Shown here: positions 46,802 to 55,951 of the stretch, piece by piece
Layout of the letters: each line of letters opens with the position of its first letter
How positions within the stretch are numbered: position 1 is the first letter of the stretch
Source: a bacterium
GTDB lineage: Bacteria > CAIWAD01
Length of the DNA: 64,000 nt
Direction of reading: 5' to 3'
Assembly: GCA_030429345.1 (NCBI GenBank)
Contig: JAUIFJ010000015.1
Location: 30,670 to 94,669 of the forward strand
Translations under genes and position numbers: made by a program
Notes under the pieces: model-generated
Seen by the model: the letters and a program-made list of their open reading frames with translations, nothing else
Told to the model about the DNA's origin: nothing
Database searches by the model: none

Positions 46802-47800
46802 CTACTCGACCAGGTCGTCCTGCTCCTGTATACACACATGGGTCGCCGCGCCGGCGCGCTGGTCGTCGGGCGGGCGGACGATGAAGAAGCTGACCGGCAT
46901 GCCCATCAGCTCCTCGCTGAACTCGAGGCCTTCGTCCAGGTCCGTGTAATGGAAGAAATAGTCCTCCCCGGAATCGCTGGTCAGGAAGCCGAAGCCTTTC
47001 TCGATCTTGACGGTCTTGATCGCGCCGTATACTTCCTCGCCCTCGTCGATCGCCCGCTGGCGGTCCTGCTCGATCTCCTCCAGCTGCTTCTGCCGCTGGT
47101 TGTAGCTCACCTGGGGACGGGCAGCGCCCTCGCCGTGTTCGCCATCGTCGTAGGGGGCCGAGCGCGAGGGCAGTTCGCGTGTCAGCTGGATCTCGTTGAC
47201 CATGTCGTCCATCCAGATCGTGTTGAAATCGGCCACCATGGCCCGCTCGTGCGAACTGGAGAATTCCGGGGTGCAGCTGTTGCGGATGCTGATCACCACC
47301 GTGCGCTTGCCGAAGCGGCGAATGGCGCGGATCGCCGGCTTGTAGTCGCGGTCGCCGATCAGGAAGGCCGCAATGTCAAAGGCGTGATTATGCGCGCACT
47401 GCAGGGCCGTCGTCGCCAGCGAGATCGAGGCCTGGGCCTCGCGCGGGTGGAAGGGATCCGTCGGGTCGCGGTCGCTGCGGCGGATCCGGCGGCCCTTGAA
47501 ATTGACGGGATAGGTTTCGACATGGTAGAAGAAGTCCTCGCGCATGCGCGTGTAGAAATCCTTCTGCCGTTGCGAGAGCATCTCGTCCATCGGGTCGACC
47601 TTGACGGGGAAGGCGCCGAACATGAAGCCGCGGACGAAGTCCAGCTCCAGGCCGGGCTGCTGCCCGCCAAGCTCCTCCAGGATGGACTGGGGCAGCTTGT
47701 TGAAGTCGATCTGATAGTAGCGGTCCTCGGTGTAGTCCAGGAGCCGGGCCATGTTCTGGTAGAGCCAGGTGCCATCGACGAACAACATCACACGTGCCAT
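46802..47800 (-). CDS. NYN-domain (PIN-like) nuclease fused to a cold-shock domain
   Basis: 332 aa. Residues 1-210 form a LabA/DUF88-type NYN domain with acidic residues FVDG (D9) and IGDRDYKPAI (D150, D152). A charged helix (232-256) links to a C-terminal cold-shock OB-fold: RNP1 KGFGFL (268-273), RNP2 YFFHY (281-285). A PIN-like RNase tethered to an RNA-binding domain suggests RNA processing or decay. GGAGG lies just upstream of ATG 47800. It is 97 bp downstream of ptsI on the same strand. Confidence 0.85.
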   Translation of the reverse strand: MARVMLFVDGTWLYQNMARLLDYTEDRYYQIDFNKLPQSILEELGGQQPGLELDFVRGFMFGAFPVKVDPMDEMLSQRQKDFYTRMREDFFYHVETYPVNFKGRRIRRSDRDPTDPFHPREAQASISLATTALQCAHNHAFDIAAFLIGDRDYKPAIRAIRRFGKRTVVISIRNSCTPEFSSSHERAMVADFNTIWMDDMVNEIQLTRELPSRSAPYDDGEHGEGAARPQVSYNQRQKQLEEIEQDRQRAIDEGEEVYGAIKTVKIEKGFGFLTSDSGEDYFFHYTDLDEGLEFSEELMGMPVSFFIVRPPDDQRAGAATHVCIQEQDDLVE

Positions 47801-47897
47801 TTGTAGTACCTCCGAGTACAGGAATAGAAGTGTATACCGCGCGGCCTTCCCCGCGCGCTCTGCTGAAGGCGCCGGATCACGCCGGCGCCGGACTGTC

Positions 47898-49682
47898 CTA
47901 GTTGCGCGTCCCCGAGGAGACGATGTTCTCGGCCCAGATCGGCAGGTCCGGAAAACGGGCGCTCATGTGCTCGCGGCAGGCCTGCAGGATGCTGTCGGCC
48001 TTCTCCATGGTCAGGACGCGGGCCGTGAACTGTTCCGCCTCCTCCAGGCTCATCGAACGGACGAGCAGCTTGATCTCCGGAAGGATCACGGGACTGACGC
48101 TCAGCTCGTCGAGCTTCATGCCCACCAGCAGCATGGTGACCGTGGGATCCCCGGCCATCTCCCCGCAGAGACCGACCTGGATGCCCGCGTTGCGCGCCGC
48201 GTCCACGGTCATGGCGATGCCGCGCAACACGGCGGGATGCATGCTGCGGAAGAGCCTCGCGACCAGCTTGTTGTTGCGATCCACGGCCAGCATGTACTGC
48301 GTCAGGTCGTTGGTGCCGATGGAGAAGAAGTCCACCATGGGCGCCAGTTCGGTCGCGCAGAGCACGGCGCTGGGCAGCTCGATCATGATGCCGGTGCGGA
48401 TGTTCTCGTCGAAGTCCTCGCCGCTTTGGCGCAGCTCCTCCTTGACGTCCTCGAAGACCTCCAGCACGCGCTCCAGCTCGGCCTTGCCGCTGATCATCGG
48501 GAACATGATGCGCACGTTGCCCACCGTGCTCGCCTTGAGGATGGCGCGCAGCTGGGTGCGGAAGAGCCGCGGCCGGTCCAGGCTGACGCGGATCGCGCGC
48601 CAGCCAAGGAAGGGATTGGCCTCCTGGGGGAACTCCATGCCCGCCGGCTGCTTGTCCCCGCCCAGGTCGAAGGTGCGTATCACGAGCGGATCCGGGTGGA
48701 CGGCTTCCGCCGCGCGGCGGTATTCCTTTTCCTGCAGCTTCTCCCCCGGCATGGTCCGCGAGGCCAGGTAGAGATACTCCGTGCGGAAGAGGCCGACCCC
48801 GCGGCTGCCGGCCTTGAGCACCTGGTTCAGCTCGACGGGCAGTTCCAGGTTGGCGCTGAGCTCGATCTCGTGGCCGTCCTTCGTGATGCAGGGCTCGTCG
48901 CGCAGCCCCTGCAGCTCCTCCTCGAAGCCCAGGAAGACCTGGCGCGCCTTGCGGAAGCGGCTTGTCGTACGGGCGTTCGGGTTGATGAAGATCTTGCCGC
49001 TGGTGCCGTCGAGGATCACCAGGTCGCCGTCCTTGACGACTTCCAGGATTCCCTCCGCGCCGACGATCGCCGGCACGCCGACGCTGCGGCAGAGAATGGT
49101 CGTGTGACTGGCCTGGCTGCCCTTTTCCGTGATCAGCGCCAGCACCTGGGTCGCGTCGAGCAGCGCCGTCTCGGAGGGACTCAGGTCGTCGGCGATCAGG
49201 ATCACGGGCTTGTCCGGCTGTCTCACGCGGCGCCGGCGGCGGCCCTGCAGGGTCTCGATCAGGCGGCGTCCGACATCGTGCACGTCGTCCACCCGCTGGC
49301 GGATGAACTCCTCCTTCGTGTTCCGGAACTGCCGCGCGAGTTCTTCCAGGTGCTGGTGCAGGGCGTAGTCGGCATTGACCCGCTCGTCGCGGATCATCTG
49401 CTCGACGGGTTCGAGCAGCATCGGATCCTTGAGGATCATCAGGTGCGCCTCGAAGATGCCCGCGCTTTCCGTGCCCAGGCGCTCGGCAACCTGTTCGGCC
49501 AGCTTGGCGATCCGCTTCTCGGCCGTTCCCAGGGCGCGGCGGAAGCGCTGCAGCTCGGGAGCGATCTCCGATTCGCGCAGGCTCCGCGGCTGCACGGTCT
49601 GGGCCGCGTGGGAGCGTCGGGCCACCGGACCGATCACGATGCCGGGGCTGACGCCGATGCCCGTACGCTTGATTTCTGCCAT
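47898..49682 (-). CDS. ptsI: Phosphoenolpyruvate-protein phosphotransferase (PTS Enzyme I)
   Basis: 594 aa. N-terminal domain with active His193 in GSQASHTTILCRSVGVPAIVG; PEP-binding barrel signatures GVGLFRTEYLYL, MFPMISG, DFFSIGTNDLTQYMLAVDR and LCGEMAGDP. It transfers phosphate from PEP to HPr. It starts 35 bp after ptsH on the same strand, in an IIC-IID-HPr-EI order. Confidence 0.95.
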   Translation of the reverse strand: MAEIKRTGIGVSPGIVIGPVARRSHAAQTVQPRSLRESEIAPELQRFRRALGTAEKRIAKLAEQVAERLGTESAGIFEAHLMILKDPMLLEPVEQMIRDERVNADYALHQHLEELARQFRNTKEEFIRQRVDDVHDVGRRLIETLQGRRRRRVRQPDKPVILIADDLSPSETALLDATQVLALITEKGSQASHTTILCRSVGVPAIVGAEGILEVVKDGDLVILDGTSGKIFINPNARTTSRFRKARQVFLGFEEELQGLRDEPCITKDGHEIELSANLELPVELNQVLKAGSRGVGLFRTEYLYLASRTMPGEKLQEKEYRRAAEAVHPDPLVIRTFDLGGDKQPAGMEFPQEANPFLGWRAIRVSLDRPRLFRTQLRAILKASTVGNVRIMFPMISGKAELERVLEVFEDVKEELRQSGEDFDENIRTGIMIELPSAVLCATELAPMVDFFSIGTNDLTQYMLAVDRNNKLVARLFRSMHPAVLRGIAMTVDAARNAGIQVGLCGEMAGDPTVTMLLVGMKLDELSVSPVILPEIKLLVRSMSLEEAEQFTARVLTMEKADSILQACREHMSARFPDLPIWAENIVSSGTRN

Positions 49683-49717
49683 GGAAGACCTCGTCTACAA
49701 TAAACCGAGACTCGCGC

Positions 49718-49993
49718 TCAACCCTGCTTCAGTTCATGGAAGCCGGCGGCGAAGAGCTCTCTCAGCCCGTCCATCAGGGCCTGCTCGTCGGCGCCCTCCG
49801 TCTCGACGGTCACCGGGGCTCCGCACTCGGCGGCCAGCAGCAAAACGCCCATGATCGACTTGCCGTTGATGCGGTTGCCGTCCTTCTCGAGCCACAGTTC
49901 GGCCTGGTGTTTGGCGGCCAGCTTGACGATGTGCTGGGCGGGCCGGGCATGGATTCCCAGATCGTTGATCACCATCAGTTCTTCTCTCAGCAT
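49718..49993 (-). CDS. ptsH: PTS phosphocarrier protein HPr
   Basis: 91 aa, full length. GIHARPA gives phosphorylatable His15; KSIMGVLLLAAE gives Ser46, the regulatory site used where an HPr kinase exists (none is visible here). It starts 14 bp after the IID stop. Confidence 0.95.
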   Translation of the reverse strand: MLREELMVINDLGIHARPAQHIVKLAAKHQAELWLEKDGNRINGKSIMGVLLLAAECGAPVTVETEGADEQALMDGLRELFAAGFHELKQG

Positions 49994-50007
49994 GAACCGT
50001 GACCTCT

Positions 50008-50721
50008 TCAGAAAAGGGCTGTCGCGAGGACCGCCAGGACCAGGATGTATACAGGCAATGCCCAGTGCCGTTCGGGCAGCTGCCAGGAAACCAGTGTGAC
50101 AAGACCCAGGCCCGCCAGGCGCGGCCCGTCGAGTCCCAGTTGCAGGGCGTGGGCGAATCCCACTCCCAGGAAAAGCCCGGCGCTGAGCGCGAAGGCCCTG
50201 GCCGTCCAGCGATTGACCGGGTGCTGCTTGAGCGCCATGATGTCCCGGTGCACCTCGCGGCCCAGCTCCATGCCCCGGCTGATGCCGCGCCAGCGAATCC
50301 AGAGATGCATGGCGTTGTAGCCCAGCCAGGCCACGATCACCAGGGACAGCCCCAGGCGGCGGTAGCCCGCCAGGCCGAGCACCAGCCCCCAGCAGGAAAG
50401 CACCCCGGAAAGCGGCCGCAGGTAGTACCAGAACAGCCGGTCCCCGACCGCGCCCAGCGGCGGAATCGCCGCCTTCTTCAGGCGCTCGAGCACCTGCCCT
50501 TCATGATCCTGCTCCATGCGGGCGCTGGCGCCGATGATGTAGCCCGCCAGGTAGGGATGCGAATTGAAGAAGCCGAAGGAGCGCCCCAGTTTCTCCTGTC
50601 GCCCCTCGGGCTGCTCCTTCCACTGCGGCAGCAGGGCCCAGAGAATGCCGATATGCGTCATGCCCCGGTAGTTGATCAGGGCCTGATTGAAAAAGCTGCG
50701 CCAGAACAGGCGACCTTTCAT
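50008..50721 (-). CDS. PTS mannose/fructose/sorbose-family IID component
   Basis: 237 aa from ATG 50721, whose codon overlaps the IIC stop as ATGA. Family signatures: NYRGMTHIGILWALLP near the N-terminus, FFNSHPYLAGYIIGASARMEQ, then membrane helices. It forms the sugar channel with IIC. No IIA or IIB genes lie in the cluster. Confidence 0.88.
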   Translation of the reverse strand: MKGRLFWRSFFNQALINYRGMTHIGILWALLPQWKEQPEGRQEKLGRSFGFFNSHPYLAGYIIGASARMEQDHEGQVLERLKKAAIPPLGAVGDRLFWYYLRPLSGVLSCWGLVLGLAGYRRLGLSLVIVAWLGYNAMHLWIRWRGISRGMELGREVHRDIMALKQHPVNRWTARAFALSAGLFLGVGFAHALQLGLDGPRLAGLGLVTLVSWQLPERHWALPVYILVLAVLATALF

Positions 50722-51440
50722 GCGGCCAGTCCCTCCAGCGCCAAGAGCAGGGCGGCACCGGCCACCCAGCCGACGACGGTCAAACTGCCCGGTTGCCGGC
50801 CCGTACCCAGCTTCAGACCTGTGCCGATGGCCGTGGCCAGCACGAGCCACTTGAAGTAGGATGGGTTCAGCTCCGTCGCGGCCAGTGTGCTCAGGATCCA
50901 GGCCGCAAGGGGGCCCAGCAGCGCCAGCACCAGGAAGGCGAAGCCGAAGGCCATCAGGAAACTCCCGACGAGGGCCTGCAGGAAGAGCTTGTTCACCTGA
51001 TCCGGCTGATCGCCCTGGACCGCGGCTTCGAAGCGGCCGTACCAGTGCCTCGTGTTCCGCTGGCGCTGCGCATGGTTGTGCCAGCCGGCCAGGTAGCTGA
51101 AACCGATGGCGAAGAGCAGGCCGCAGAAGATCCGCCATTCCAGCCCCGCCTCTGCGTTTCCGGCAGTAGGGATCACCACCAGCAGGCCCAGGTAGCCGCC
51201 CATGGCGGGATCCGGCGGGCTGGTTGCTCCCAGGGGCAGTTCACGAAGCAGCAGCAGTTCCAGGCAGAGCCCCATCCAGAGGCCCAACTCGATCTGCCCC
51301 GCCACCAGGCCCACCAGCGGCAGCACGATCGCAGGGCGCCCCAGCTGGAACTGGCCGATGGCCCAGGTCTCCAGGTAGAGCAACGCCGCCGCCAGCGAAG
51401 CCAGCGCCAGAAGAAGAGGCTGTTCGGGAAAAAGTCCCAT
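50718..51440 (-). CDS. PTS mannose-family IIC component
   Basis: 240 aa from ATG 51440. About seven hydrophobic helices with GRPAIVLPLVGLVAGQIELGLWMGLCLELLLL, the typical N-terminal block of sorbose/mannose IIC proteins, and PPDPAMGGYLG. It overlaps IID by 4 nt. The substrate cannot be told. Confidence 0.85.
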   Translation of the reverse strand: MGLFPEQPLLLALASLAAALLYLETWAIGQFQLGRPAIVLPLVGLVAGQIELGLWMGLCLELLLLRELPLGATSPPDPAMGGYLGLLVVIPTAGNAEAGLEWRIFCGLLFAIGFSYLAGWHNHAQRQRNTRHWYGRFEAAVQGDQPDQVNKLFLQALVGSFLMAFGFAFLVLALLGPLAAWILSTLAATELNPSYFKWLVLATAIGTGLKLGTGRQPGSLTVVGWVAGAALLLALEGLAA

Positions 51441-51527
51441 GGCATCCGGTCGGCGCGGCTCCGGGGGAGCGCGCGGAAACACCTGTGCTACAACCTGGAT
51501 TGCGGCCCGTCGGCCGTCCTACTCGAA

Positions 51528-52544
51528 CTACGATTTCCGCCGCAGCAGCCAGGTGGCATAGGCGCGCAAAGCCTCCACCTTGAGCCCCGCGTCGGCTTCG
51601 TCAAGAACATCAAAGGCTTCGCCGAAAAGGCTGTCCACCAGCTTGCGCCCATCCTCCAGCACGCCGCCGTCCACCAGCAGAGTGCGCAGTTCGCGCAATT
51701 CATCAGCCCCTGCCTGACGCGCAGCCAGCAGTTCGCGGCAGCGCTTCAAGGCATCGCCCTGCAGCAGCTCCAGCGCTTTCAGGGTGACGAAAGTCTTTTT
51801 ATGCATCGCCATGTCGGAACCGACATTCTTGCCCAGCTCCTCCGTGGTCGACAGGTAGTCCAGCAGATCATCCTGAATCTGGAAGGCCTTGCCGATGAGC
51901 GCCCCGTAGCGCTCCAGCAGGTCGACCGTCGCCGGATCGCAGCCCGCGGCCATGGCGCCGATGCGGGTCGACATGCAGATCAGGCGCCCCGTCTTGCGGG
52001 CGATCATGTCCTCGTAGTCTGCCAGGGTGACCTTGCCGGACTCCTCGAACTCCTTGTCCAGGGCCTGGCCTTCGCAGACCTCCACCACGGCTTCAGTGAA
52101 GGTGCGCACCTGGCCGGGCAGATCCTCTCCGCAGGAATCGCAGAGACAGCGGTAGGCAATGCCGATCAGCGCGTCTCCGGCGAGAATCGCCGTACCCTCG
52201 TCCCAGCGCGCGTGGATCGTCGGTTGGCCGCGGCGCACCAGGTCGTGGTCCATGATATCGTCATGGACCAGGGTGAAATTGTGCAGCAGCTCGACCGCAA
52301 CGGCGGCGTTGAGCACTTTGTGCATGGGCAGGCCGCCGGCTTCGGCGGTCAGAATGGTCAGAATGGGGCGGATGCGCTTCCCGCCGATGCCCATGATGTA
52401 CCGCAGGGGTTCATAGAGGCTGACGGGCTTGCGATAGCGGGAAAGGATCTCGGCAATGTGCGCCTCGATCGCTTCCCGCTCTTCCTGAAAGGGGTTTTCA
52501 GGCAGGACAGGCAAGGGGCGAAGGTGCTGCAACTCAGTCTTCAT
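51528..52544 (-). CDS. Polyprenyl (trans) diphosphate synthase
   Basis: 338 aa. First aspartate-rich motif DDIMD (D95, D96, D99), second DDLLD (D225, D226, D229), GKRIRP substrate motif and KTG in the middle. It extends allylic diphosphates with IPP; the chain length (geranylgeranyl to octaprenyl) is not decidable by eye. It supplies isoprenoid tails for quinones and, potentially, the two UbiA enzymes. Its start overlaps the response-regulator stop by 11 bp. Confidence 0.9.
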   Translation of the reverse strand: MKTELQHLRPLPVLPENPFQEEREAIEAHIAEILSRYRKPVSLYEPLRYIMGIGGKRIRPILTILTAEAGGLPMHKVLNAAVAVELLHNFTLVHDDIMDHDLVRRGQPTIHARWDEGTAILAGDALIGIAYRCLCDSCGEDLPGQVRTFTEAVVEVCEGQALDKEFEESGKVTLADYEDMIARKTGRLICMSTRIGAMAAGCDPATVDLLERYGALIGKAFQIQDDLLDYLSTTEELGKNVGSDMAMHKKTFVTLKALELLQGDALKRCRELLAARQAGADELRELRTLLVDGGVLEDGRKLVDSLFGEAFDVLDEADAGLKVEALRAYATWLLRRKS

Positions 52545-52917
52545 CGACCGGATCGTTGAAGGCCTTCTCGATCAGCTGGGTCATGGCCTGCAGCTTGACC
52601 GGCTTGACCAGATAGGTATAGCCGTCGTTCTCGATGGTCTTGAGAATGGTTTCGGAACTGGGGTAACCGGTCAGAATGATCACTCGCACCTTCTCGTTGA
52701 GGCTGCGGATCTTCTGCAGGAGGGTCATTCCGTCCATGTGGGGCATCTTGATGTCCGAGATCACCAGGTCGATCCCCCGTTCCTGGAAGACCTGCAGGGC
52801 CATGTCGCCATCGGTGGCGCTGTAGGCCTGGTAGCCGAGCTGTCCGATCAGCTGGGAAAGGATCTCGCACTGTGCAGGATCGTCGTCGACGATCAGGATC
52901 TGCTTTTGATCTGCCAT
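52534..52917 (-). CDS. Single-domain response regulator
   Basis: 127 aa from ATG 52917 (GGAG 8 nt upstream); the longer frame is rejected. Receiver only: acidic VDDDP, phosphoacceptor Asp in DLVISDIKMPHMDG, Thr in ILTG, Lys in VKPVK. No output domain, so it works through a partner or a phosphorelay such as the hybrid kinase. Coupled to the polyprenyl synthase; divergent from mpl. Confidence 0.83.
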   Translation of the reverse strand: MADQKQILIVDDDPAQCEILSQLIGQLGYQAYSATDGDMALQVFQERGIDLVISDIKMPHMDGMTLLQKIRSLNEKVRVIILTGYPSSETILKTIENDGYTYLVKPVKLQAMTQLIEKAFNDPVDED

Positions 52918-53032
52918 TGATTGCTCCAAGGGAGGGACATCCGTAACTCGTACAATAGAAACGGGAATATAGGGATCCCCGCCGGAAATGCGTTCAAGCC
53001 GACACAAGGCGAAATCTGCGGGAAAAGCGAGC

Positions 53033-54418
53033 ATGGATGACTGGATCATCGGCATTGGCGGCACGGCAATGGCATCGCTGGCGATCTGCCTTCGCCGGCA
53101 GGGACGGGTGGTCGGCGGCAGCGACGAGGGGGTCTATCCTCCCATGTCCGACCTGCTGCGGGAAGCCGGCATCGCCTGGCGGGAGGGCTACTCGGCGAAG
53201 AACCTGCCGGATGCCCCCTGCCGGATCATCGTGGCCAATGCCATTCCCCGAGGCAACCCGGAACTGGAGGCGGCGCTGGAGGCCGGTCGTCCCCTGACCT
53301 GTCTGCCGGAGCTGATCCGCAGCGACTTCCTGCCAGGCCGCCATTCGGTGGTCGTCAGCGGCACGCATGGCAAGACCACCACGACCAACCTCTTGGCCCT
53401 GCTGCTGCGCGAGGCCGGCCTGGATCCCGGCTGGCTGATCGGCGGACGCCCCGCCGGCCTGCCTTCGCCGATGCACGCCGGAAGCGGCCCCTTCCTGATC
53501 GAGGGCGACGAGTACGACACGGTTTTCTACGACAAGCGCAGCAAGTTCCTGCACTACTGGCCACGCACCCTGGTGATCAACCACATCGAGTTCGACCATT
53601 CCGACATCTTCGAGAATGTATCACAGATCCAGCACAGCTTCCGCCTGCTGCTGAGGCTGCTGCCCGCCGGCGGCCGGCTGATCGTCAATGGCGACAGTCC
53701 CCTGGCCATGGAAGTCGCCGCCGACTCTCCGGCCCCGCTGACCACTTTCGGCGAGGGGGAAGGCTGCGACTGCCGCCTGCTGGGCGAACGGCCGGAGGGT
53801 GAATCCTCCGTATACACGTATCTACTGGATGGCGTGGAACACGCGCTGCGTTCGCCGATGCAGGGAGCGCACAACGGGCGCAACCTGGCCGTGGCCCTTC
53901 TGCTGGCGCGGCAGTTCGGCGTGCCCCAGAGCATTCTCGAACAGGTGGCCGCCGGCTTCTCCGGCCCGGGACGGCGCATGGACCGCTACGAGCTGAAGGG
54001 CGGCGGCCTACTCTACGACGATTTCGCCCACCACCCGACGGCGATCCGCGAAAGCCTGCGCGGCCTGCGCCTGCGCCACCCCGAGCGGCGGATCACGGCG
54101 CTCTTCGAACCGCGCTCGAACACCAGCGTCACCAATGTGATGCAGCAGGAGTTCATGGAGGCCCTGTCCGGAGCGGACCGCGCCGGCATGGGGGCGCTGC
54201 ACCGGGCCTGGAAGTACGCTCCGGAGACGCTCTTCGACTTCGCCCTTGCCGCGGGCTGGTTCGCCGGGCGCGGCATTCCCTTCGCCCAGCGCGACAAGGC
54301 GGAAGAACTGGCGGACTGGGCTCTGGAGGACTTCGGCAAGGACGACCTGCTGGTGCTCTTCAGCAACGGCAGCTTCCAGGGCCTGAGGGAGCTGGTGCTG
54401 GAGCGGCTCGCAAAATGA
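53033..54418 (+). CDS. mpl: UDP-MurNAc:L-Ala-gamma-D-Glu-mDAP ligase Mpl
   Basis: 461 aa from ATG 53033, where the protein aligns with Mur ligases (IIGIGGTAMASLA); ATG 52988 is an alternative. ATP-loop SGTHGKTTTTNLLA, Glu/His of the central domain (EGDEYDTVFYDKRSKF, NHIEFDHSD), C-terminal domain DDFAHHPTAIRE and RSNT. It recycles cell-wall tripeptide by attaching it to UDP-MurNAc; presence implies mDAP peptidoglycan recycling. Its stop overlaps the GNAT gene (ATGA). Confidence 0.9.
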   Translation: MDDWIIGIGGTAMASLAICLRRQGRVVGGSDEGVYPPMSDLLREAGIAWREGYSAKNLPDAPCRIIVANAIPRGNPELEAALEAGRPLTCLPELIRSDFLPGRHSVVVSGTHGKTTTTNLLALLLREAGLDPGWLIGGRPAGLPSPMHAGSGPFLIEGDEYDTVFYDKRSKFLHYWPRTLVINHIEFDHSDIFENVSQIQHSFRLLLRLLPAGGRLIVNGDSPLAMEVAADSPAPLTTFGEGEGCDCRLLGERPEGESSVYTYLLDGVEHALRSPMQGAHNGRNLAVALLLARQFGVPQSILEQVAAGFSGPGRRMDRYELKGGGLLYDDFAHHPTAIRESLRGLRLRHPERRITALFEPRSNTSVTNVMQQEFMEALSGADRAGMGALHRAWKYAPETLFDFALAAGWFAGRGIPFAQRDKAEELADWALEDFGKDDLLVLFSNGSFQGLRELVLERLAK

Positions 54419-54864
54419 AGCAGGAATTCGTGATCCGCCGGTTGAAGAGCCCGGAGGCCGAGTGGCTGCGGCTGCGGCAGCTGTTGTGGCCCGCCCAGGA
54501 AGAGGAGCATCTCACGGAGATGCTGAAGGAGCTCCGCGAGCCGGAGCGCTTCGCGCACTGGCTGGCCCTGGACGATCGGGGAAAGGCCCGCGGCCTGGCC
54601 GAGGCCAGCCTGCGGAACGACTTTGTGGAAGGAGCTTCCTCTTCCCCTGTGGCCTACCTGGAAGGGCTCTTCGTCGAGGAGGCCTTCCGGCGGCAGGGCA
54701 TCGCCGCGGCACTCGTGATGCAGGTCCGCGACTGGGGCCGCGGGCGCGGCTGCCGGCAGCTGGCCTCCGACACGGAACTGGAGAACACGCTCTCGCAGGC
54801 CGTTCACGAAGCCCTGGGCTTCGGCGAGGCCGGACGGGTGGTCTGCTTCATCCGGGAGCTCTAG
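54415..54864 (+). CDS. GNAT acetyltransferase, AAC(6')-like
   Basis: 149 aa. AcCoA-binding motif A LFVEEAFRRQGIAAALV and C-terminal ASDTELENTLSQAVHEALGFGEAGRVVCFIREL closely follow the aminoglycoside 6'-N-acetyltransferase pattern. It overlaps mpl by 4 nt and RDD follows by 1 bp. Resistance activity is not proved; the family includes cryptic enzymes acting on other amines. Confidence 0.83.
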   Translation: MKQEFVIRRLKSPEAEWLRLRQLLWPAQEEEHLTEMLKELREPERFAHWLALDDRGKARGLAEASLRNDFVEGASSSPVAYLEGLFVEEAFRRQGIAAALVMQVRDWGRGRGCRQLASDTELENTLSQAVHEALGFGEAGRVVCFIREL

Positions 54865-54865
54865 C

Positions 54866-55690
54866 ATGCTGCACTCCGACCGGCGCCGCAGGGTGACTCT
54901 CGAGCCTCTGGCTGTGACACAGGCTTTGCTGGGCCTGCCCCTGTCCAGCGTGAGACGGCGTGCGGCGGCGCTTTCCGCGGACCTCTTCCTGGTCTTTCTC
55001 TACAGCCTGGTCCTCCTGCCTGCGGGCATCCTGTTCACGCTTCAGTGGCAGGAGCCGCGCCTTCTTCCCCGCCTTGGGGAGCTGCTCGAGCAGGACCAGG
55101 ATCCCTGGGAGGACACGGAGTTCCTGTACTACCTGATGCGCATGGCCACTCGCCACTATCCGGCCTGCCTCTCCCCCGAACTGCGCGAGCTGGTCGTGGC
55201 GGAGGACCTGCAGGGTCTGGAACAGGTTCTGGGCAAGTATCACATCCAGGGCACGATCAGCTTCGGCGAAGTATACAACGAGCCCTACGTGCCGGATTCC
55301 CGCCAGGTCGTGCTCACCCTGAGCTCCGTCGCCGGCGAGGACTCGAAAGTGCTCAACTTCCTGCTTGTGCTCGTTCCGTATTTCACGCTCTTCGCATGGT
55401 GGGGCAAAGGAAAGACACCAGGCAAGCTCCTCTTCGGCATACGCGTCGTGCGCTTGACAGGCGGCCCCTTCCGCCTGAGGGACAGCTTCAACCGCGCCGG
55501 CGGCTACACGGCGAGCCTTTCGACCTTCGGCCTGGGCTTTCTCGAGGCCGTGCGCGACCCGAACCGACAGGCCCTGCATGATCGCATCGCGGGCACGGTC
55601 GTGATCCGCGCGGGCAGGAAGATGTACCGGGAATTTCCCCCGGCCGGGGCGGCGGAAGCTGCTCAAGGAGTGTCCAACGGGGAGGACTGA
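54866..55690 (+). CDS. RDD-family membrane protein
   Basis: 274 aa. Two or three hydrophobic helices (about 35-60, 165-185) with RDD hallmarks: SVRRRAAALSADLFLV near the start, KTPGKLLFGIRVV in the middle and HDRIAGTVVI at the end. A polar insert (75-150) separates helices. Function of the family is unsettled (some are ion transport-like). Its last six codons and TGA stop lie within repeat copy E, so the C-terminus was supplied by the repeat. Confidence 0.8.
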   Translation: MLHSDRRRRVTLEPLAVTQALLGLPLSSVRRRAAALSADLFLVFLYSLVLLPAGILFTLQWQEPRLLPRLGELLEQDQDPWEDTEFLYYLMRMATRHYPACLSPELRELVVAEDLQGLEQVLGKYHIQGTISFGEVYNEPYVPDSRQVVLTLSSVAGEDSKVLNFLLVLVPYFTLFAWWGKGKTPGKLLFGIRVVRLTGGPFRLRDSFNRAGGYTASLSTFGLGFLEAVRDPNRQALHDRIAGTVVIRAGRKMYREFPPAGAAEAAQGVSNGED

Positions 55691-55770
55691 AAGTAACGGG
55701 GTTCAAAGCCATGCACTGTGAGGTTGAGCGTGTAAGGGCCCAAAGTCCACTTTCGTCCTCCCGCATGGAC
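55672..55770 (+). repeat. 99-bp dispersed repeat, copy E
   Basis: Terminal GTCC-N8-GGAC at 55672-55687 and 55755-55770, again 99 bp. The central inverted repeat is slightly changed (TGCAC...GTGTA). It supplies the RDD stop codon. Confidence 0.92.
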
Positions 55771-55816
55771 AAAATGCCCAGATGAGGCGGTTCACGGCTG
55801 GATCGGACCGGCAAAT

Positions 55817-55915
55817 GTCTGGAGAGGAGGACTGAAAGTAACAGCGTTCAAAGCCATGCACTGTGAGTAGGAGCGTGCACGGGCTCAATGTCCACTTTTG
55901 TCCACCCGCCTGGAC
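55817..55915 (+). repeat. 99-bp dispersed repeat, copy F
   Basis: GTCT-N8-GGAC (55817-55832) to GTCC-N8-GGAC (55900-55915), 99 bp, starting 145 bp after copy E, same orientation. AACAGCGTT replaces AACGGGGTT. The remainder of 55691-56057 has only a hairpin. Confidence 0.92.
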
Positions 55916-55951
55916 ATGTGGACAAGCCGAATCAGTTCAGTTCGAGTGCAA

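Noticed and set aside
34445-55888. Short frames reading LLLTVHGF inside the 99-bp repeats
   Set aside because: They are translations of the repeat core; the same peptide appears with different continuations, no shared start or binding site.
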